Source: Colivivens sp964537205 (GTDB taxonomy: Bacteria > Bacteroidota > Bacteroidia > Bacteroidales > Bacteroidaceae). Taken from it: DNA of 30,771 nt. Position 1 is the stretch's first letter, and each line of letters opens with the position of its first letter. This document shows positions 15,863 through 25,098 of this stretch, in pieces. Under the pieces are notes generated by a model that was given only the letters and a program-made list of their open reading frames with translations, was not told the DNA's origin and searched no databases. The DNA lies in assembly GCA_964537205.1 (NCBI GenBank), contig CAZHZH010000026.1, forward strand, positions 1 to 30,771, read 5' to 3'. A program made the translations under genes and the position numbers.

Positions 15863-17812
15863 TTATTTCTTATGTTGTTTGCGTTGTTGCTCTTCTTGTT
15901 GTTGCCTGACTATTTCTTGTTGTTTTTCAGCCATTGCTTGCAATCGTCCCATTAGAGAGGACGTCTTTTGCATGCCGCTGTTGCTTGCCCTGCGCTCTTG
16001 GTAGCGTTTTTCCAGTTGTGCAAGTAGCTTCGTGTCATCTGTCGTTTTACGCAGATACCACATCATGAGTATTGAAATAAGTCCGGAAATGAAATAGTAG
16101 TAGTTCAGTCCGGCTGAATAGTCATTGAATGTGAAGAAGAAAATAAGCGGCATGAGATATGACAGCCATTGCATCATCTTCATCTGTTGTGCCTGGTCCG
16201 GACTCATACTGTCTCTTTGCTGTCGCATGCTTATCCAGGTATTGGCAACGGTTGATAAGCACCATAGTACGCAGAAAAGGCTGAGGTGGTCTCCGATTCC
16301 CCAAATGTATGTTCCCCAGTTTATGACATCATCGTATGTACTGAGGTCGTCAGCCCAAAGGAATGATTGTCCTCGAAGCTCGATGGCGTTAGGTATGAAA
16401 TTGAATAGGGCGATCCAGATAGGCATCTGTATCAGCATAGGCAGGCATCCTCCCATTGGACTTACTCCGTATTCTGAATATACCTTCATCGTTTCTTGTT
16501 GGCGCTGCATTGCATCCTCTTGTTTGGGATATTTCTTGCTTATTTCTTCGATCTTCGGTCGCAGCACTCTCATACGGGCTGATGACAGGTAGCTTTTGCG
16601 CATGAGAGGGAACACGGCAAACTTGATTACAAGCGTAAGGATTAGCAATACAATTCCCATGTTTATTCCCAAACTTGTAAGGAAGTCGAAGAAGTAAAGC
16701 ATAAAGAAGCGGTTTATGTACTTTATAAGAGGCCAGCCCAAATAAACGATGCTTTGCAAGTCAAGGTCTTTATCTGATGTGATGAATTGTTCGTTTTCGC
16801 GCAGGGTGGAGAATTTGTTTGGTCCCAAGTACATGTGAAGATGGGTCGGCTGCTTGCCTTGGGGATCAAATTCTGTAGTTAGGTCTGCGCTATATGATTT
16901 CAGATAACCTTTGGCCTCTTTTTTGTCGAATCGCTTGGAAGCCAAATGGTTCGGACTGAATTTTGTGTCGGCAATAAGAATCTGGCTGAAGAATTGGGTT
17001 TTGAATGCCACCCATTCGTAGTCTTCGTCATCATCAAAATCGTCTTTATCCTTGTCTGAGCCAGACGAACTCAGCTCGTCTGTGTCATCGTCTGTAGATC
17101 TGGTTGTGATTGTGCTGTACCGGTTCTCAAATTCCCAACCTTTCTCTTGCTGCCGCATATTCTCATCCCAAACGATATCAAACGTTTTCGTCTTAGTGGA
17201 GAAAAAGCTGTCAAGATTGTTTGCCTTGACATCCATTTTCAAAATGTATGAATTTGGAATGAGTCCATAAGTAATGTCAATACTTCCATTGCCGACAGGG
17301 AGCGACATGACCACAGATGAATCTGTCACTTCTTTAGGGTTAAAATAGAGTTCATCGGTTTCGATGTTGGCTTCTTTACCATCAAACAGGAAACGCATGT
17401 TGGAGTCGCCTTTGTCGAATAAAACGACTTGACCGCCTTGCTGGTTCTTGTAAGTCTTGTCTTTTAGTTCTACACGTGACAGTTGGCCTCCATGGTTTTG
17501 TATCGTCACCTTGAGCAACTTATTTTCAATGGTGGTAGTGCCATTGTTTGTTTGTCGTGCCTGAAACAGTACGTTCGAAGAGTCTGTAAACTCTTCTATT
17601 TTCTTCTTTTCCTCTTTTTCCGCGACAACGTTCGCTATGCTGTCTGATTTCTGCTGGGCGATGACTTCCATCGCCTGCTCTCTTTGTTGTAGAATGGCTT
17701 TGTTCTTGCGTGTTGAGTTGTCATACACCATAAACAGCACCAACACTAATGCCATCAAGACAAAGCCGATTATAGTTTTCTTGTCCAAGTTGATTCTGTT
17801 TTGCCCATACAT
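15863..17812 (-). CDS. yidC: Membrane protein insertase YidC
   Basis: Inserts and folds inner-membrane proteins, alone or with SecYEG. 649 residues in the Gram-negative layout: an N-terminal anchor (TIIGFVLMALVLVLF), a large periplasmic P1 beta domain to about residue 355, then the five-helix core. The core contains SPMGGCLPMLIQMPIW, the hydrophilic-groove region and a basic glutamine-rich tail (QQQEEQQRKQHKK) suited to ribosome contact. The groove residue equivalent to E. coli Arg366 is Lys397 here. The P1 domain carries an unusually acidic, serine-rich loop at about 236-267. Bacteroidetes homologues often start near DKKT, so the first 8 residues may be an extension. It lies 70 bases after aspS and abuts the S9 peptidase gene. 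Confidence 0.96.
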   Translation of the reverse strand: MYGQNRINLDKKTIIGFVLMALVLVLFMVYDNSTRKNKAILQQREQAMEVIAQQKSDSIANVVAEKEEKKKIEEFTDSSNVLFQARQTNNGTTTIENKLLKVTIQNHGGQLSRVELKDKTYKNQQGGQVVLFDKGDSNMRFLFDGKEANIETDELYFNPKEVTDSSVVMSLPVGNGSIDITYGLIPNSYILKMDVKANNLDSFFSTKTKTFDIVWDENMRQQEKGWEFENRYSTITTRSTDDDTDELSSSGSDKDKDDFDDDEDYEWVAFKTQFFSQILIADTKFSPNHLASKRFDKKEAKGYLKSYSADLTTEFDPQGKQPTHLHMYLGPNKFSTLRENEQFITSDKDLDLQSIVYLGWPLIKYINRFFMLYFFDFLTSLGINMGIVLLILTLVIKFAVFPLMRKSYLSSARMRVLRPKIEEISKKYPKQEDAMQRQQETMKVYSEYGVSPMGGCLPMLIQMPIWIALFNFIPNAIELRGQSFLWADDLSTYDDVINWGTYIWGIGDHLSLFCVLWCLSTVANTWISMRQQRDSMSPDQAQQMKMMQWLSYLMPLIFFFTFNDYSAGLNYYYFISGLISILMMWYLRKTTDDTKLLAQLEKRYQERRASNSGMQKTSSLMGRLQAMAEKQQEIVRQQQEEQQRKQHKK

Positions 17813-17882
17813 TTATTTCCCTACATGCGAAGCACTTGTTATCGGTACTGCATAGTAGTGGGTGTTGTATGGAATAATTTTT

Positions 17883-19640
17883 TTATTCTTTTATATCTAT
17901 CTTGATGCTAAGTTCATCAAGCTGTTTTTGGTCTAATGCTGCAGGAGCGTCAAGCATGACATCCCGTCCGCTGTTGTTCTTTGGGAAGGCTATGCAGTCG
18001 CGAATTGAGTCGAGACCGGCAAAGATGCTGACCCATCGGTCGAGTCCGTATGCAAGTCCTCCGTGTGGCGGAGCCCCATACTTAAATGCGTTCATAAGGA
18101 ATCCGAATTGCTCCTGCGCTTTCTCTGGAGTAAATCCAAGAATTTCGAACATCTTTTCCTGTAGTTTAGGATCGTGGATACGTATTGACCCTCCGCCTAC
18201 CTCTATGCCGTTGCATACCATGTCGTAGGCGTCCGCCCTTACTTCTTCAGGCTTTGTGTCAAGGAGTGCGATGTCTTCATCCACAGGGTGGGTGAATGGG
18301 TGGTGCATTGCCATTAACCGGTTTTCTTCGTCGCTCCATTCAAACATAGGAAATTCTGTGACCCACAGCAGCGCAAATTTGTTCTTATCGCGTAACCCAA
18401 GCCGGCTGCCCATTTCAAGCCGGAGTTCGCTAAGTTGTTTACGCGTCTTCATCGCGTCATCTCCGCTGAGGATCAATATGAGGTCCCCTGGCTTAGCTTC
18501 CATTTTCTGCTTCAGCGATTGAAGCTGTTCTTGCGAATAGAACTTATCGACACTTGATTTTACATGACCGTCGTCTGTTACTCGGGCGTATACAAGCCCT
18601 TTTGCTCCGATTTGAGGACGTTTGACGAAGTCCGTGAGTTGGTCGAGTTGTTTGCGTGTGTACACAGCGCAGCCTGGCGCACATATTCCTCCTATATATT
18701 TAGCATTGTCGAATATAGGGAATGTGCCAAGTTGAAGGGTGTCCATCAGCTCTACGAACTCCATGCCAAAGCGCATGTCGGGCTTGTCGCTTCCAAAACG
18801 GCGCATGGCTTCTATCCATGGCATGCGCAGGAATGGCTCATTGAACTCAACGCCTCGTATAACTTTAAATAAATGTTTTGCCATCCCTTCAAATGTCTGA
18901 ATGATGTCCTCTTGGTTGACAAACGACATTTCACAGTCTATTTGTGTGAATTCTGGCTGGCGGTCGGCACGCAAGTCCTCATCGCGAAAGCATTTAGCTA
19001 TTTGGAAGTAACGGTCGAATCCCGCTACCATGAGCAACTGTTTCAATGTTTGCGGGCTTTGTGGAAGGGCGTAGAATTGTCCTTTGTTCATTCGTGAAGG
19101 TACTACGAAGTCTCGTGCTCCTTCAGGAGTACTGCCTATAAGTACGGGAGTTTCAACTTCAATAAATCCCAAGTTGGATAGATAGTTGCGAATTTCCATG
19201 CACATACGGTGGCGTAATTCCAAGTTCTTGCGTACCGCAGTACGGCGCAAGTCCAAATAACGGTATTTCATACGTATGTCATCTCCTCCGTCCGTGTTGT
19301 CTTCTATAGTGAAAGGAGGGATTTCACTTTCATTGAGCACGGTGAGCTTGTCGACTATTATTTCTATGTCTCCTGTAGGTATGTTGTGATTCTTGTTATA
19401 TCGTTCGTTGACTGTCCCAATTACCTGGATTACAAACTCACGACCTAATTTGTTGGCTTCTTCACAAAGCTGTGCGTTGATTTCTTCGTTGAATACAAGC
19501 TGGGTTATGCCGTAACGGTCACGGAGGTCAATAAATGTCATACCTCCCATTTTGCGTGTGCGTTGAACCCATCCTGCCAGGGTAACGGTTTGCCCTGCGT
19601 TTGACAGACGCAGTTCCCCACATGTGTGTGATCTGTACAT
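17883..19640 (-). CDS. aspS: Aspartyl-tRNA synthetase
   Basis: Charges tRNA-Asp with aspartate. 585 residues, the bacterial type. An N-terminal OB-fold anticodon-binding domain (SNAGQTVTLAGWVQRTRKMGG at the start) is followed by the class II catalytic core with motif 2 FRDEDLRADRQPEFTQID. The bacterial GAD insertion lies in the middle of the protein, and motif 3 AYGLDRW is near the end, followed by the family's AFPKNNSGRD block. The upstream gap of about 190 bases holds one clear -7 box (19691-19699) and a weaker second candidate. yidC follows 70 bases downstream with no visible terminator or promoter between them, so the two may share transcripts. Confidence 0.98.
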   Translation of the reverse strand: MYRSHTCGELRLSNAGQTVTLAGWVQRTRKMGGMTFIDLRDRYGITQLVFNEEINAQLCEEANKLGREFVIQVIGTVNERYNKNHNIPTGDIEIIVDKLTVLNESEIPPFTIEDNTDGGDDIRMKYRYLDLRRTAVRKNLELRHRMCMEIRNYLSNLGFIEVETPVLIGSTPEGARDFVVPSRMNKGQFYALPQSPQTLKQLLMVAGFDRYFQIAKCFRDEDLRADRQPEFTQIDCEMSFVNQEDIIQTFEGMAKHLFKVIRGVEFNEPFLRMPWIEAMRRFGSDKPDMRFGMEFVELMDTLQLGTFPIFDNAKYIGGICAPGCAVYTRKQLDQLTDFVKRPQIGAKGLVYARVTDDGHVKSSVDKFYSQEQLQSLKQKMEAKPGDLILILSGDDAMKTRKQLSELRLEMGSRLGLRDKNKFALLWVTEFPMFEWSDEENRLMAMHHPFTHPVDEDIALLDTKPEEVRADAYDMVCNGIEVGGGSIRIHDPKLQEKMFEILGFTPEKAQEQFGFLMNAFKYGAPPHGGLAYGLDRWVSIFAGLDSIRDCIAFPKNNSGRDVMLDAPAALDQKQLDELSIKIDIKE

Positions 19641-19690
19641 AATATATGTTTTATCTATTCCTTATATTTATAATAATGTATATAGAACGT

Positions 19691-19699
19691 GCAAAGTTA
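19691..19699 (-). promoter_or_regulatory. -7 promoter box of aspS
   Basis: The minus strand reads TAACTTTGC about 51 bases before the aspS ATG. The -33 element is not clear. Confidence 0.6.
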
Positions 19700-19745
19700 G
19701 CCAAAATAATCGGTTTTAGCTGTATAAATACTGGAAAAAGCGTTT

Positions 19746-19792
19746 CTCAAAGATAAAATTCATGTTATGAAGCACCGTGATTGTTCTTTGAG
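19746..19792 (-). other. Inverted repeat with an embedded promoter-like box, between tamL and aspS
   Basis: CTCAAAGA at 19746-19753 pairs with TCTTTGAG at 19785-19792 across a 31-base loop. On the minus strand the second arm forms TATCTTTGA, a -7-like box, and a TTTTT tract follows 6 bases later. It could be a weak terminator for tamL, a second aspS promoter, or chance. The rest of the 190-base gap (19641-19830) shows nothing else apart from the aspS -7 box. Confidence 0.3.
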
Positions 19793-19830
19793 GGTATGTG
19801 CAGGCGGACGGCGGTTGGGGTCGTTTGGAA

Positions 19831-22173
19831 TCAGAACGGAAGTCCGACTGCAAAGTGAAAGGCGAAGTCTCTGTCAAAATTCGGATGTATAATAGGGTAG
19901 TGGTCGCGTCCGGTAAAGGCGGGATTGATGGCTTTCATTCCCGCGTCGAAGCGCAAGATGAAGAAGTCAAGGTTCATGCGTAGCCCGACGCCATACGAGA
20001 ATGCGAGTTGTTTAAAGAATTCGTCGATTTTGAATTCTCCACCCGGCTGGTCTTTGTAGTCGCGTATTGTCCATACGTTTCCTCCGTCGATGAACAATGC
20101 CCCGTTCAGTTTCCAAAAGAGAAACGCACGATATTCCAGGTTGATGTCAAGCTTGATGTCACCCGATTGGTTGATGAAGTTTATGCCTTTGTCTGCTCCG
20201 TTGTACTTCCCTGGTCCCAATGAACGCACCGACCAGCCGCGCACGCTGTTGGCGCCTCCGGCGAAGTAGCGCTTCTCAAAAGGAAGAATGTTGGAATTCC
20301 CGTAAGGATAGGCCATGCCGAAAGCCAAATGCAACGCCACAGAATTGTTCTTGTCTATCCTGAAGCTTTTTGCCCAGTCGAAATCGCCTTTCACGTATTG
20401 TGCGTATGCTATGCCGCAAAAGGTTCTTTGTCCGTCGTTGTTGGTTTTTGTGTCAATCCAGCGTGTGAGCAACCCCAATACGTTGCCTGATGTCTCAAAG
20501 TTGATTTTCAATGTGTAGGCGTTTTTGCCATACGTACTGGTGGCGGAACTTCCAAGCGAGTTATATGAGTATGTATAACCCAATTTGGTTATAAGCAGGT
20601 TCTCATAGTTGTATTTTAATATGGCGTTTGTCTTGCCTATTGAGTCAAGATATGTCTCTCTGAAGGTTCTTGATATCCAAGGCATGTATACGTAGTTGAC
20701 TTCAAGCAGGTCGAATCTGTGTGACTTTTTCTGGTCTACGCTATTCCATCTGTATCTCCAAGCGGCAGTAAGTACGCGCCGGTTGAACTCTGGACGGTTT
20801 TGCAAGTTGTATTGCAATGATATTTCCGAAGTGGCATTGTGAATTGCGCCGAACTCTTTGCTAACTATTGGAAGCAGGAAGCCGGGGAAACTAAGTGTCG
20901 CCTCACCTCCGAATTCAATGTAGTTGTGTCCTTCGTATCCTTCCAGTCCGGTTATTGCCTCGTAAGCCCCGCGAAGCTTTAAGGTCAAGGTTTCAGATCC
21001 TTTGAACAGGTTTTTGTGTTGCAAGGAAGTGCTTGCGGCCACACCAAGGTCTCCCGCCGAGTTGGTTCCTTCCAAGTCGAAGCTTATCGACTTGGACGCT
21101 GCGTGGTTCAGTATGATGTTGCAATCGAGAATGCCGCTACTTCCTTGTGTGCTGTCAGCCTCGTTAAGTTTGATGTTTGAGTATGCGATCGCATGCAGGC
21201 GGGTGAAATATCGGTATGTGAGTTTTTGCATGTCTTCGTTGAATAGCTCGCCCGACTTTAACAATGTGTTGGATGTGAGCAGGCTTGGACGGAATCGTAG
21301 TTTATTGCTGTAGTATATGTTGGAACCGCCGTGCTGTACCTTATTGAGCGACAATGTATCGGTCACTCCGTTGGTATCTACAAAATAGTTAACCCTGTCA
21401 ATGTAGTATTTTTGGTGTGTTTGAGGTGTCGAGCGTCCGTTTTCAAGCTGTAGGCGTACGTTCATTGTGATGTCTATTTGTGTACTGCCTTCACAGGTGT
21501 CGGCGATGAATGTGATATATTCTTTATTGAATTTGAAATATCCTTCGTCTCTAAGCTTTGTCGTTATACGGTTGCGTTCTTCGTTGAGTCTGTTGATATT
21601 GAATGGTATGCCGTTTTGCAGAAACGATGATGTGGTATCGGTTCCACAGATGATCGTGCGGAGTTCGGCGTCAAGCACATTGCGGTGTATGTTGCGGATT
21701 TTATATTGGTTGCCAGGCGTGACATGGTATGTAAGCGACAACTTCTTGCCTTTTATGTCTTTTTCCTGTACAACCGATGATTGCATATAACCTTCGTTGT
21801 ATAGCACTTGCTTTATGTCTAATCCTGTCTTTTGTGCTTTAAGACTGTCGTAGATGACGGGCGGCTCTCCTATCTTGCGGAAGAAACGGGTGGCCCAGTT
21901 GGTTGTGTCGACTCCGCTCAGGCAGAATATCTTTAGCGGCACTTTGGCCCCGAACCATTTTCTGTTTGGTGTTTGCTGCACATAGTCGGAAAGCGACAGG
22001 TTTTTTGTCGCCTTGTTGTTTGCTGATTTTACACTGACGTCTTTGAGGAATAGTTCGTCGTCAGATATAAAACGGTCCACGGAGCATGAAACGGAGGCAA
22101 GAGTCAACAGCAGCATTACGGCAATGTGCGAAATTGTCGATTCGTTATTCCCTATGTGCTGATGCCTCGTCAT
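19831..22173 (-). CDS. tamL: Omp85-family outer-membrane lipoprotein TamL (BamA/TamA-like)
   Basis: 780 residues. The N-terminus is a lipoprotein signal: a hydrophobic stretch, then SVSC at about residues 28-31, with lipidation expected on that Cys. This sets TamL apart from TamA and BamA. POTRA-like domains follow: FNINRLNEERNRITTKLRDEGYF is a typical helix-turn with the closing GYF, and YKIRNI opens another. The C-terminal half is a 16-strand Omp85 barrel with the lid-lock motif VRGW in GGANSVRGWSVRSLGPG and a terminal aromatic (VGLPF). It acts in the outer membrane, probably with a TamB protein that is not encoded in this window. It starts 2 bases after the RNA methyltransferase gene ends, an arrangement I recall from other Bacteroidetes. 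Confidence 0.92.
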   Translation of the reverse strand: MTRHQHIGNNESTISHIAVMLLLTLASVSCSVDRFISDDELFLKDVSVKSANNKATKNLSLSDYVQQTPNRKWFGAKVPLKIFCLSGVDTTNWATRFFRKIGEPPVIYDSLKAQKTGLDIKQVLYNEGYMQSSVVQEKDIKGKKLSLTYHVTPGNQYKIRNIHRNVLDAELRTIICGTDTTSSFLQNGIPFNINRLNEERNRITTKLRDEGYFKFNKEYITFIADTCEGSTQIDITMNVRLQLENGRSTPQTHQKYYIDRVNYFVDTNGVTDTLSLNKVQHGGSNIYYSNKLRFRPSLLTSNTLLKSGELFNEDMQKLTYRYFTRLHAIAYSNIKLNEADSTQGSSGILDCNIILNHAASKSISFDLEGTNSAGDLGVAASTSLQHKNLFKGSETLTLKLRGAYEAITGLEGYEGHNYIEFGGEATLSFPGFLLPIVSKEFGAIHNATSEISLQYNLQNRPEFNRRVLTAAWRYRWNSVDQKKSHRFDLLEVNYVYMPWISRTFRETYLDSIGKTNAILKYNYENLLITKLGYTYSYNSLGSSATSTYGKNAYTLKINFETSGNVLGLLTRWIDTKTNNDGQRTFCGIAYAQYVKGDFDWAKSFRIDKNNSVALHLAFGMAYPYGNSNILPFEKRYFAGGANSVRGWSVRSLGPGKYNGADKGINFINQSGDIKLDINLEYRAFLFWKLNGALFIDGGNVWTIRDYKDQPGGEFKIDEFFKQLAFSYGVGLRMNLDFFILRFDAGMKAINPAFTGRDHYPIIHPNFDRDFAFHFAVGLPF

Positions 22174-22175
22174 TA

Positions 22176-22886
22176 CTAAAACTTAGGAATATAATTCCTT
22201 CTTCTGAATTCCGCGCATACTATGGCCGTAGCCACAGCTACGTTTAATGAGTCGCTTGTAGTGCCGCCTAAAGGATGGCTTGGGATCAAGATGCGGTTGG
22301 TTACCAATGCGCTGACTTCATTTGATATGCCATGCCCTTCATTGCCCATCACAATGAGTCCTGCGTCCGATAACTCTGTTGTGTAAATATTCGTTCCGTC
22401 GAGGAAAGTGCCGAATATCGGAGTGTGTTGGTCAAGTTGATTGATAAGTTCTACAAGGTCGCAATACGTTACATGGACTCTCGCCATCCCGCCCATTGTC
22501 GCCTGGACCACTTTGGGGTTGTATACGTCAGCGCAAGCCTGGGAGCAGAAAATGTGTTCGATGCCAAACCAATCGGCAATCCTTATGATGGTTCCCAAAT
22601 TACCGGGGTTTTGTACGTCGTCGAGTGCGAGGCACAATTCTGCATTGGGTTTGGTGCGGCATTCGCTGTCTTCCGCTCTTTGCCTGAATATGGCGAATTG
22701 ACCTTGTGGGTTGTCTAACAGGCTGATTTTCCTAACGTCGTCGCCCTCATATAAATCTACGAGTTCGAATTTGTCTTTTAATTCGCTGACGAGCTTCGGA
22801 CCTTCGGCAATGAAGACACCGTATTTGTCTCTGTATTTTTTCTGCTCGAGACTCCGGATAAGCTTTATTTGGTTTTTGCTAATCAT
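22176..22886 (-). CDS. SpoU/TrmH-family RNA 2'-O-methyltransferase (RlmB-like)
   Basis: Methylates a ribose 2'-OH in RNA, probably rRNA, using S-adenosylmethionine. About 236 residues from the chosen start. An N-terminal substrate-binding domain (KLIRSLEQKKYRDKYGVFIAEG) is followed by the SPOUT knot with all three motifs: LDDVQNPGNLGTIIRIA (motif 1, with the catalytic Arg), IVMGNEGHGIS (motif 2) and SLNVAVATAI (motif 3). I chose the ATG at 22886 because it overlaps the TPR gene stop by 8 bases (ATGATTAG), a coupling arrangement, and opens with the family-like MISKNQIKLI. The longer form from 22919 adds 11 residues inside the upstream gene. Target nucleotide not readable from sequence. Confidence 0.9.
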   Translation of the reverse strand: MISKNQIKLIRSLEQKKYRDKYGVFIAEGPKLVSELKDKFELVDLYEGDDVRKISLLDNPQGQFAIFRQRAEDSECRTKPNAELCLALDDVQNPGNLGTIIRIADWFGIEHIFCSQACADVYNPKVVQATMGGMARVHVTYCDLVELINQLDQHTPIFGTFLDGTNIYTTELSDAGLIVMGNEGHGISNEVSALVTNRILIPSHPLGGTTSDSLNVAVATAIVCAEFRRRNYIPKF

Positions 22887-25098
22887 CAGCTTTCTCCTTC
22901 CAGGTTGTGACAGCGTCAAACATCAATTGGAAGCTTGTGCCGTCTTCCGCGTTGTGGACAAAGCCGGTTGACTCGCTCCAAAATGTTTGCCTGAACTTTT
23001 CTTTGTCATGTGTCTGTTGGTAACATTTGGAATATGTGTCGAAGGCCTCCTTGTCTTTCCCGTTGTATAGTAGCATGTGTCCCAAAGTGATGAGGTTTTC
23101 AGCCGTAGGGTTCTTCTCAGCCATTTCCCTTGATATTTTTTCTGCTTTTTGACCACTGCCTGTCTCTACGAGCGAATGTATCAGCAACTTTTGTGCCTCG
23201 TCCGATTTCTCATCAATATACGTCGCCTTGTAAAGTACGGGGATGCTCTCTTCATAATCGCCTTGTCTAATATGGCATTTTGCCCGAAGTAACAGCCATT
23301 TAGGGTTCTTGTCATCGTTTTTCAGGATCATGTCGATGTGTCCTGCCGCTTCTGGAAACATGCTGCAGTCAAATTCGGTCTGGGCAAGATGCCTTAATGT
23401 CCAATCAGAGTTGGGCTGAAGCTTGTATGCGGTTTCGTAATTCTTTATCGCCAGCTCCCATAGCCCCATTTTCTGGTAGCAGAATGCGATGCGTTGCCAA
23501 ATGTATGCGTCCTCTTCTCTTTCTTTCGGTGCGAGTTCTTTATACAAGTCGATGGCGTTCAAGTAATATTCCCATCTCATCATGAAGTCTGCCATTGAAA
23601 GTACTTCATCGTAATTACCTGGAATCAAGTTCCTCAGCAGATTATAGAGGTATGGTACAAATGGTTGGAGCCCCTTACGGAATGGATCGAAGAACTGTGA
23701 TTGAAATGGATAGATCTTGAAGAAACGGTACAGATCCTGAATATAGCTTTTTGACGCGTTCTCCGCTGTAATCTTATTTGCAAGTCCTTCTTGTGAAAGC
23801 TCCTCTGTTGTTATATCTCCGATTTGCGATTGTATGTTGTTGACGGTGTAGGTCTGGGTGCCGGAGTCCATGGCGACAAACATCAATATGAATGAATATT
23901 TGTCGCTGTCGCAGAATGCAGGCAATGAGAACATTCGTTTTATCGTGTCTATTATTTCCGGACTCAGTTCGTTTTTTGCATTCCGAACCATTGGCATGTC
24001 GTAGGTGAACGGAATGAGCCAATGATGAATACTGTCGAAAAAATCGAAGCGTTTGAGGTATCGGAATGTAGTCCAGTAAATATCGGCTCCTTCCTGTTGC
24101 AGCTCTGACATCTGCTGCATTTTCTTCTCCGCCTTGTTGTCCTTGTCTGTATTGGCAGTCCATTCAGGGTTTGCCTCGTTGTCGTTTGTCCGCTTGTCGG
24201 GATTATGGTGTTTGTTAGGTTTGTATTTGGGAGAGTTCATGATGGCGGGCATTATGTCGTTCGTCATCTTCATTGTCACGGTATCGGTGAAATTACTGTA
24301 TTGCAATTGTGTCAGTACACGGAAGCAGTCGCGCACGAACTGTTTGTTTTCAGCATACAGTTTGAACCTGGTTTCGATTTGCGGATAAAAAAGTATACGG
24401 CTGTCATATCTCACAATCAAGAGCAGAAGCCCTACCAAGGCTCTTTGGCTCACCATGGTGTCTTTGTCAAGGTATGCGTCGAATAGAAGCATTATCTTGC
24501 TCTGATCGAAGATCTCGAATGCAGCAAGTGTGACCGCGCTTATTATTAATGATCGGGCGGTCGTTTGGATTTTCTCGTCGCTGATTATGTCGAGGTACAT
24601 GGAATAATCACTTGCGTCCCATACCGAGGATGTCCACACCCAATCGAATGCCTGTCCCAGCATTTTGTCTTGGTGGCTAAGTACAAACGGCAATAGGCCT
24701 TGGCCGCTATTGTTTACGCCTTTCTTCAACATGTCTGTCCCTTGACTGAAAACTTCAAGTGATGACCGTAAGTTTGCTATATCGAACGGCTCTGACTTAT
24801 AGTGTGTATATGTCTGGCAATATTTGTCCGTTGGATGCTTCTTTAGTCTGATCTCGGCGTTTGCCCTGTCGTTGATGGAATACGCGGTTCTGATGATTCC
24901 ATATAGTATGCGGTGTCTGTCCGGGTCTTTCACTCCCTTTGCGATGAATGAAAGCATGTCGTTGTATGTCGATTCGGCCTGTTCAAGTTCTTCTTGAAGT
25001 TGCCAGTTGTTCAGACTGTTCACCTTCGTCGTGAGCATGGCGAACGCCTCTATCATGTGTTTAGACTGTAACTCGTTATATATGCTGTTGTTTGCCAT
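22879..25098 (-). CDS. Large TPR-containing cytoplasmic protein, function unknown
   Basis: 739 residues with no signal peptide or membrane segment. The N-terminal two-thirds are mainly helical and unassigned, with a charged Asn/Lys/Asp-rich stretch at about 290-330 (PNKHHNPDKRTNDNEANPEW) that is probably a flexible linker. The C-terminal third carries tetratricopeptide-like repeats from about residue 525 on: AIDLYKELAPKE, WELAIKNYETAYKLQPNSDW, GDYEESIPVLYKATYIDEKS and KEAFDTYSKCYQQ. TPR solenoids bind proteins, so a scaffold role is likely; no partner is evident. The start overlaps the upstream lipoprotein gene by 23 bases and the end overlaps the methyltransferase gene by 8, so it sits inside a tight operon. 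I do not recognise a named family for the N-terminal part. Confidence 0.85.
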   Translation of the reverse strand: MANNSIYNELQSKHMIEAFAMLTTKVNSLNNWQLQEELEQAESTYNDMLSFIAKGVKDPDRHRILYGIIRTAYSINDRANAEIRLKKHPTDKYCQTYTHYKSEPFDIANLRSSLEVFSQGTDMLKKGVNNSGQGLLPFVLSHQDKMLGQAFDWVWTSSVWDASDYSMYLDIISDEKIQTTARSLIISAVTLAAFEIFDQSKIMLLFDAYLDKDTMVSQRALVGLLLLIVRYDSRILFYPQIETRFKLYAENKQFVRDCFRVLTQLQYSNFTDTVTMKMTNDIMPAIMNSPKYKPNKHHNPDKRTNDNEANPEWTANTDKDNKAEKKMQQMSELQQEGADIYWTTFRYLKRFDFFDSIHHWLIPFTYDMPMVRNAKNELSPEIIDTIKRMFSLPAFCDSDKYSFILMFVAMDSGTQTYTVNNIQSQIGDITTEELSQEGLANKITAENASKSYIQDLYRFFKIYPFQSQFFDPFRKGLQPFVPYLYNLLRNLIPGNYDEVLSMADFMMRWEYYLNAIDLYKELAPKEREEDAYIWQRIAFCYQKMGLWELAIKNYETAYKLQPNSDWTLRHLAQTEFDCSMFPEAAGHIDMILKNDDKNPKWLLLRAKCHIRQGDYEESIPVLYKATYIDEKSDEAQKLLIHSLVETGSGQKAEKISREMAEKNPTAENLITLGHMLLYNGKDKEAFDTYSKCYQQTHDKEKFRQTFWSESTGFVHNAEDGTSFQLMFDAVTTWKEKADD

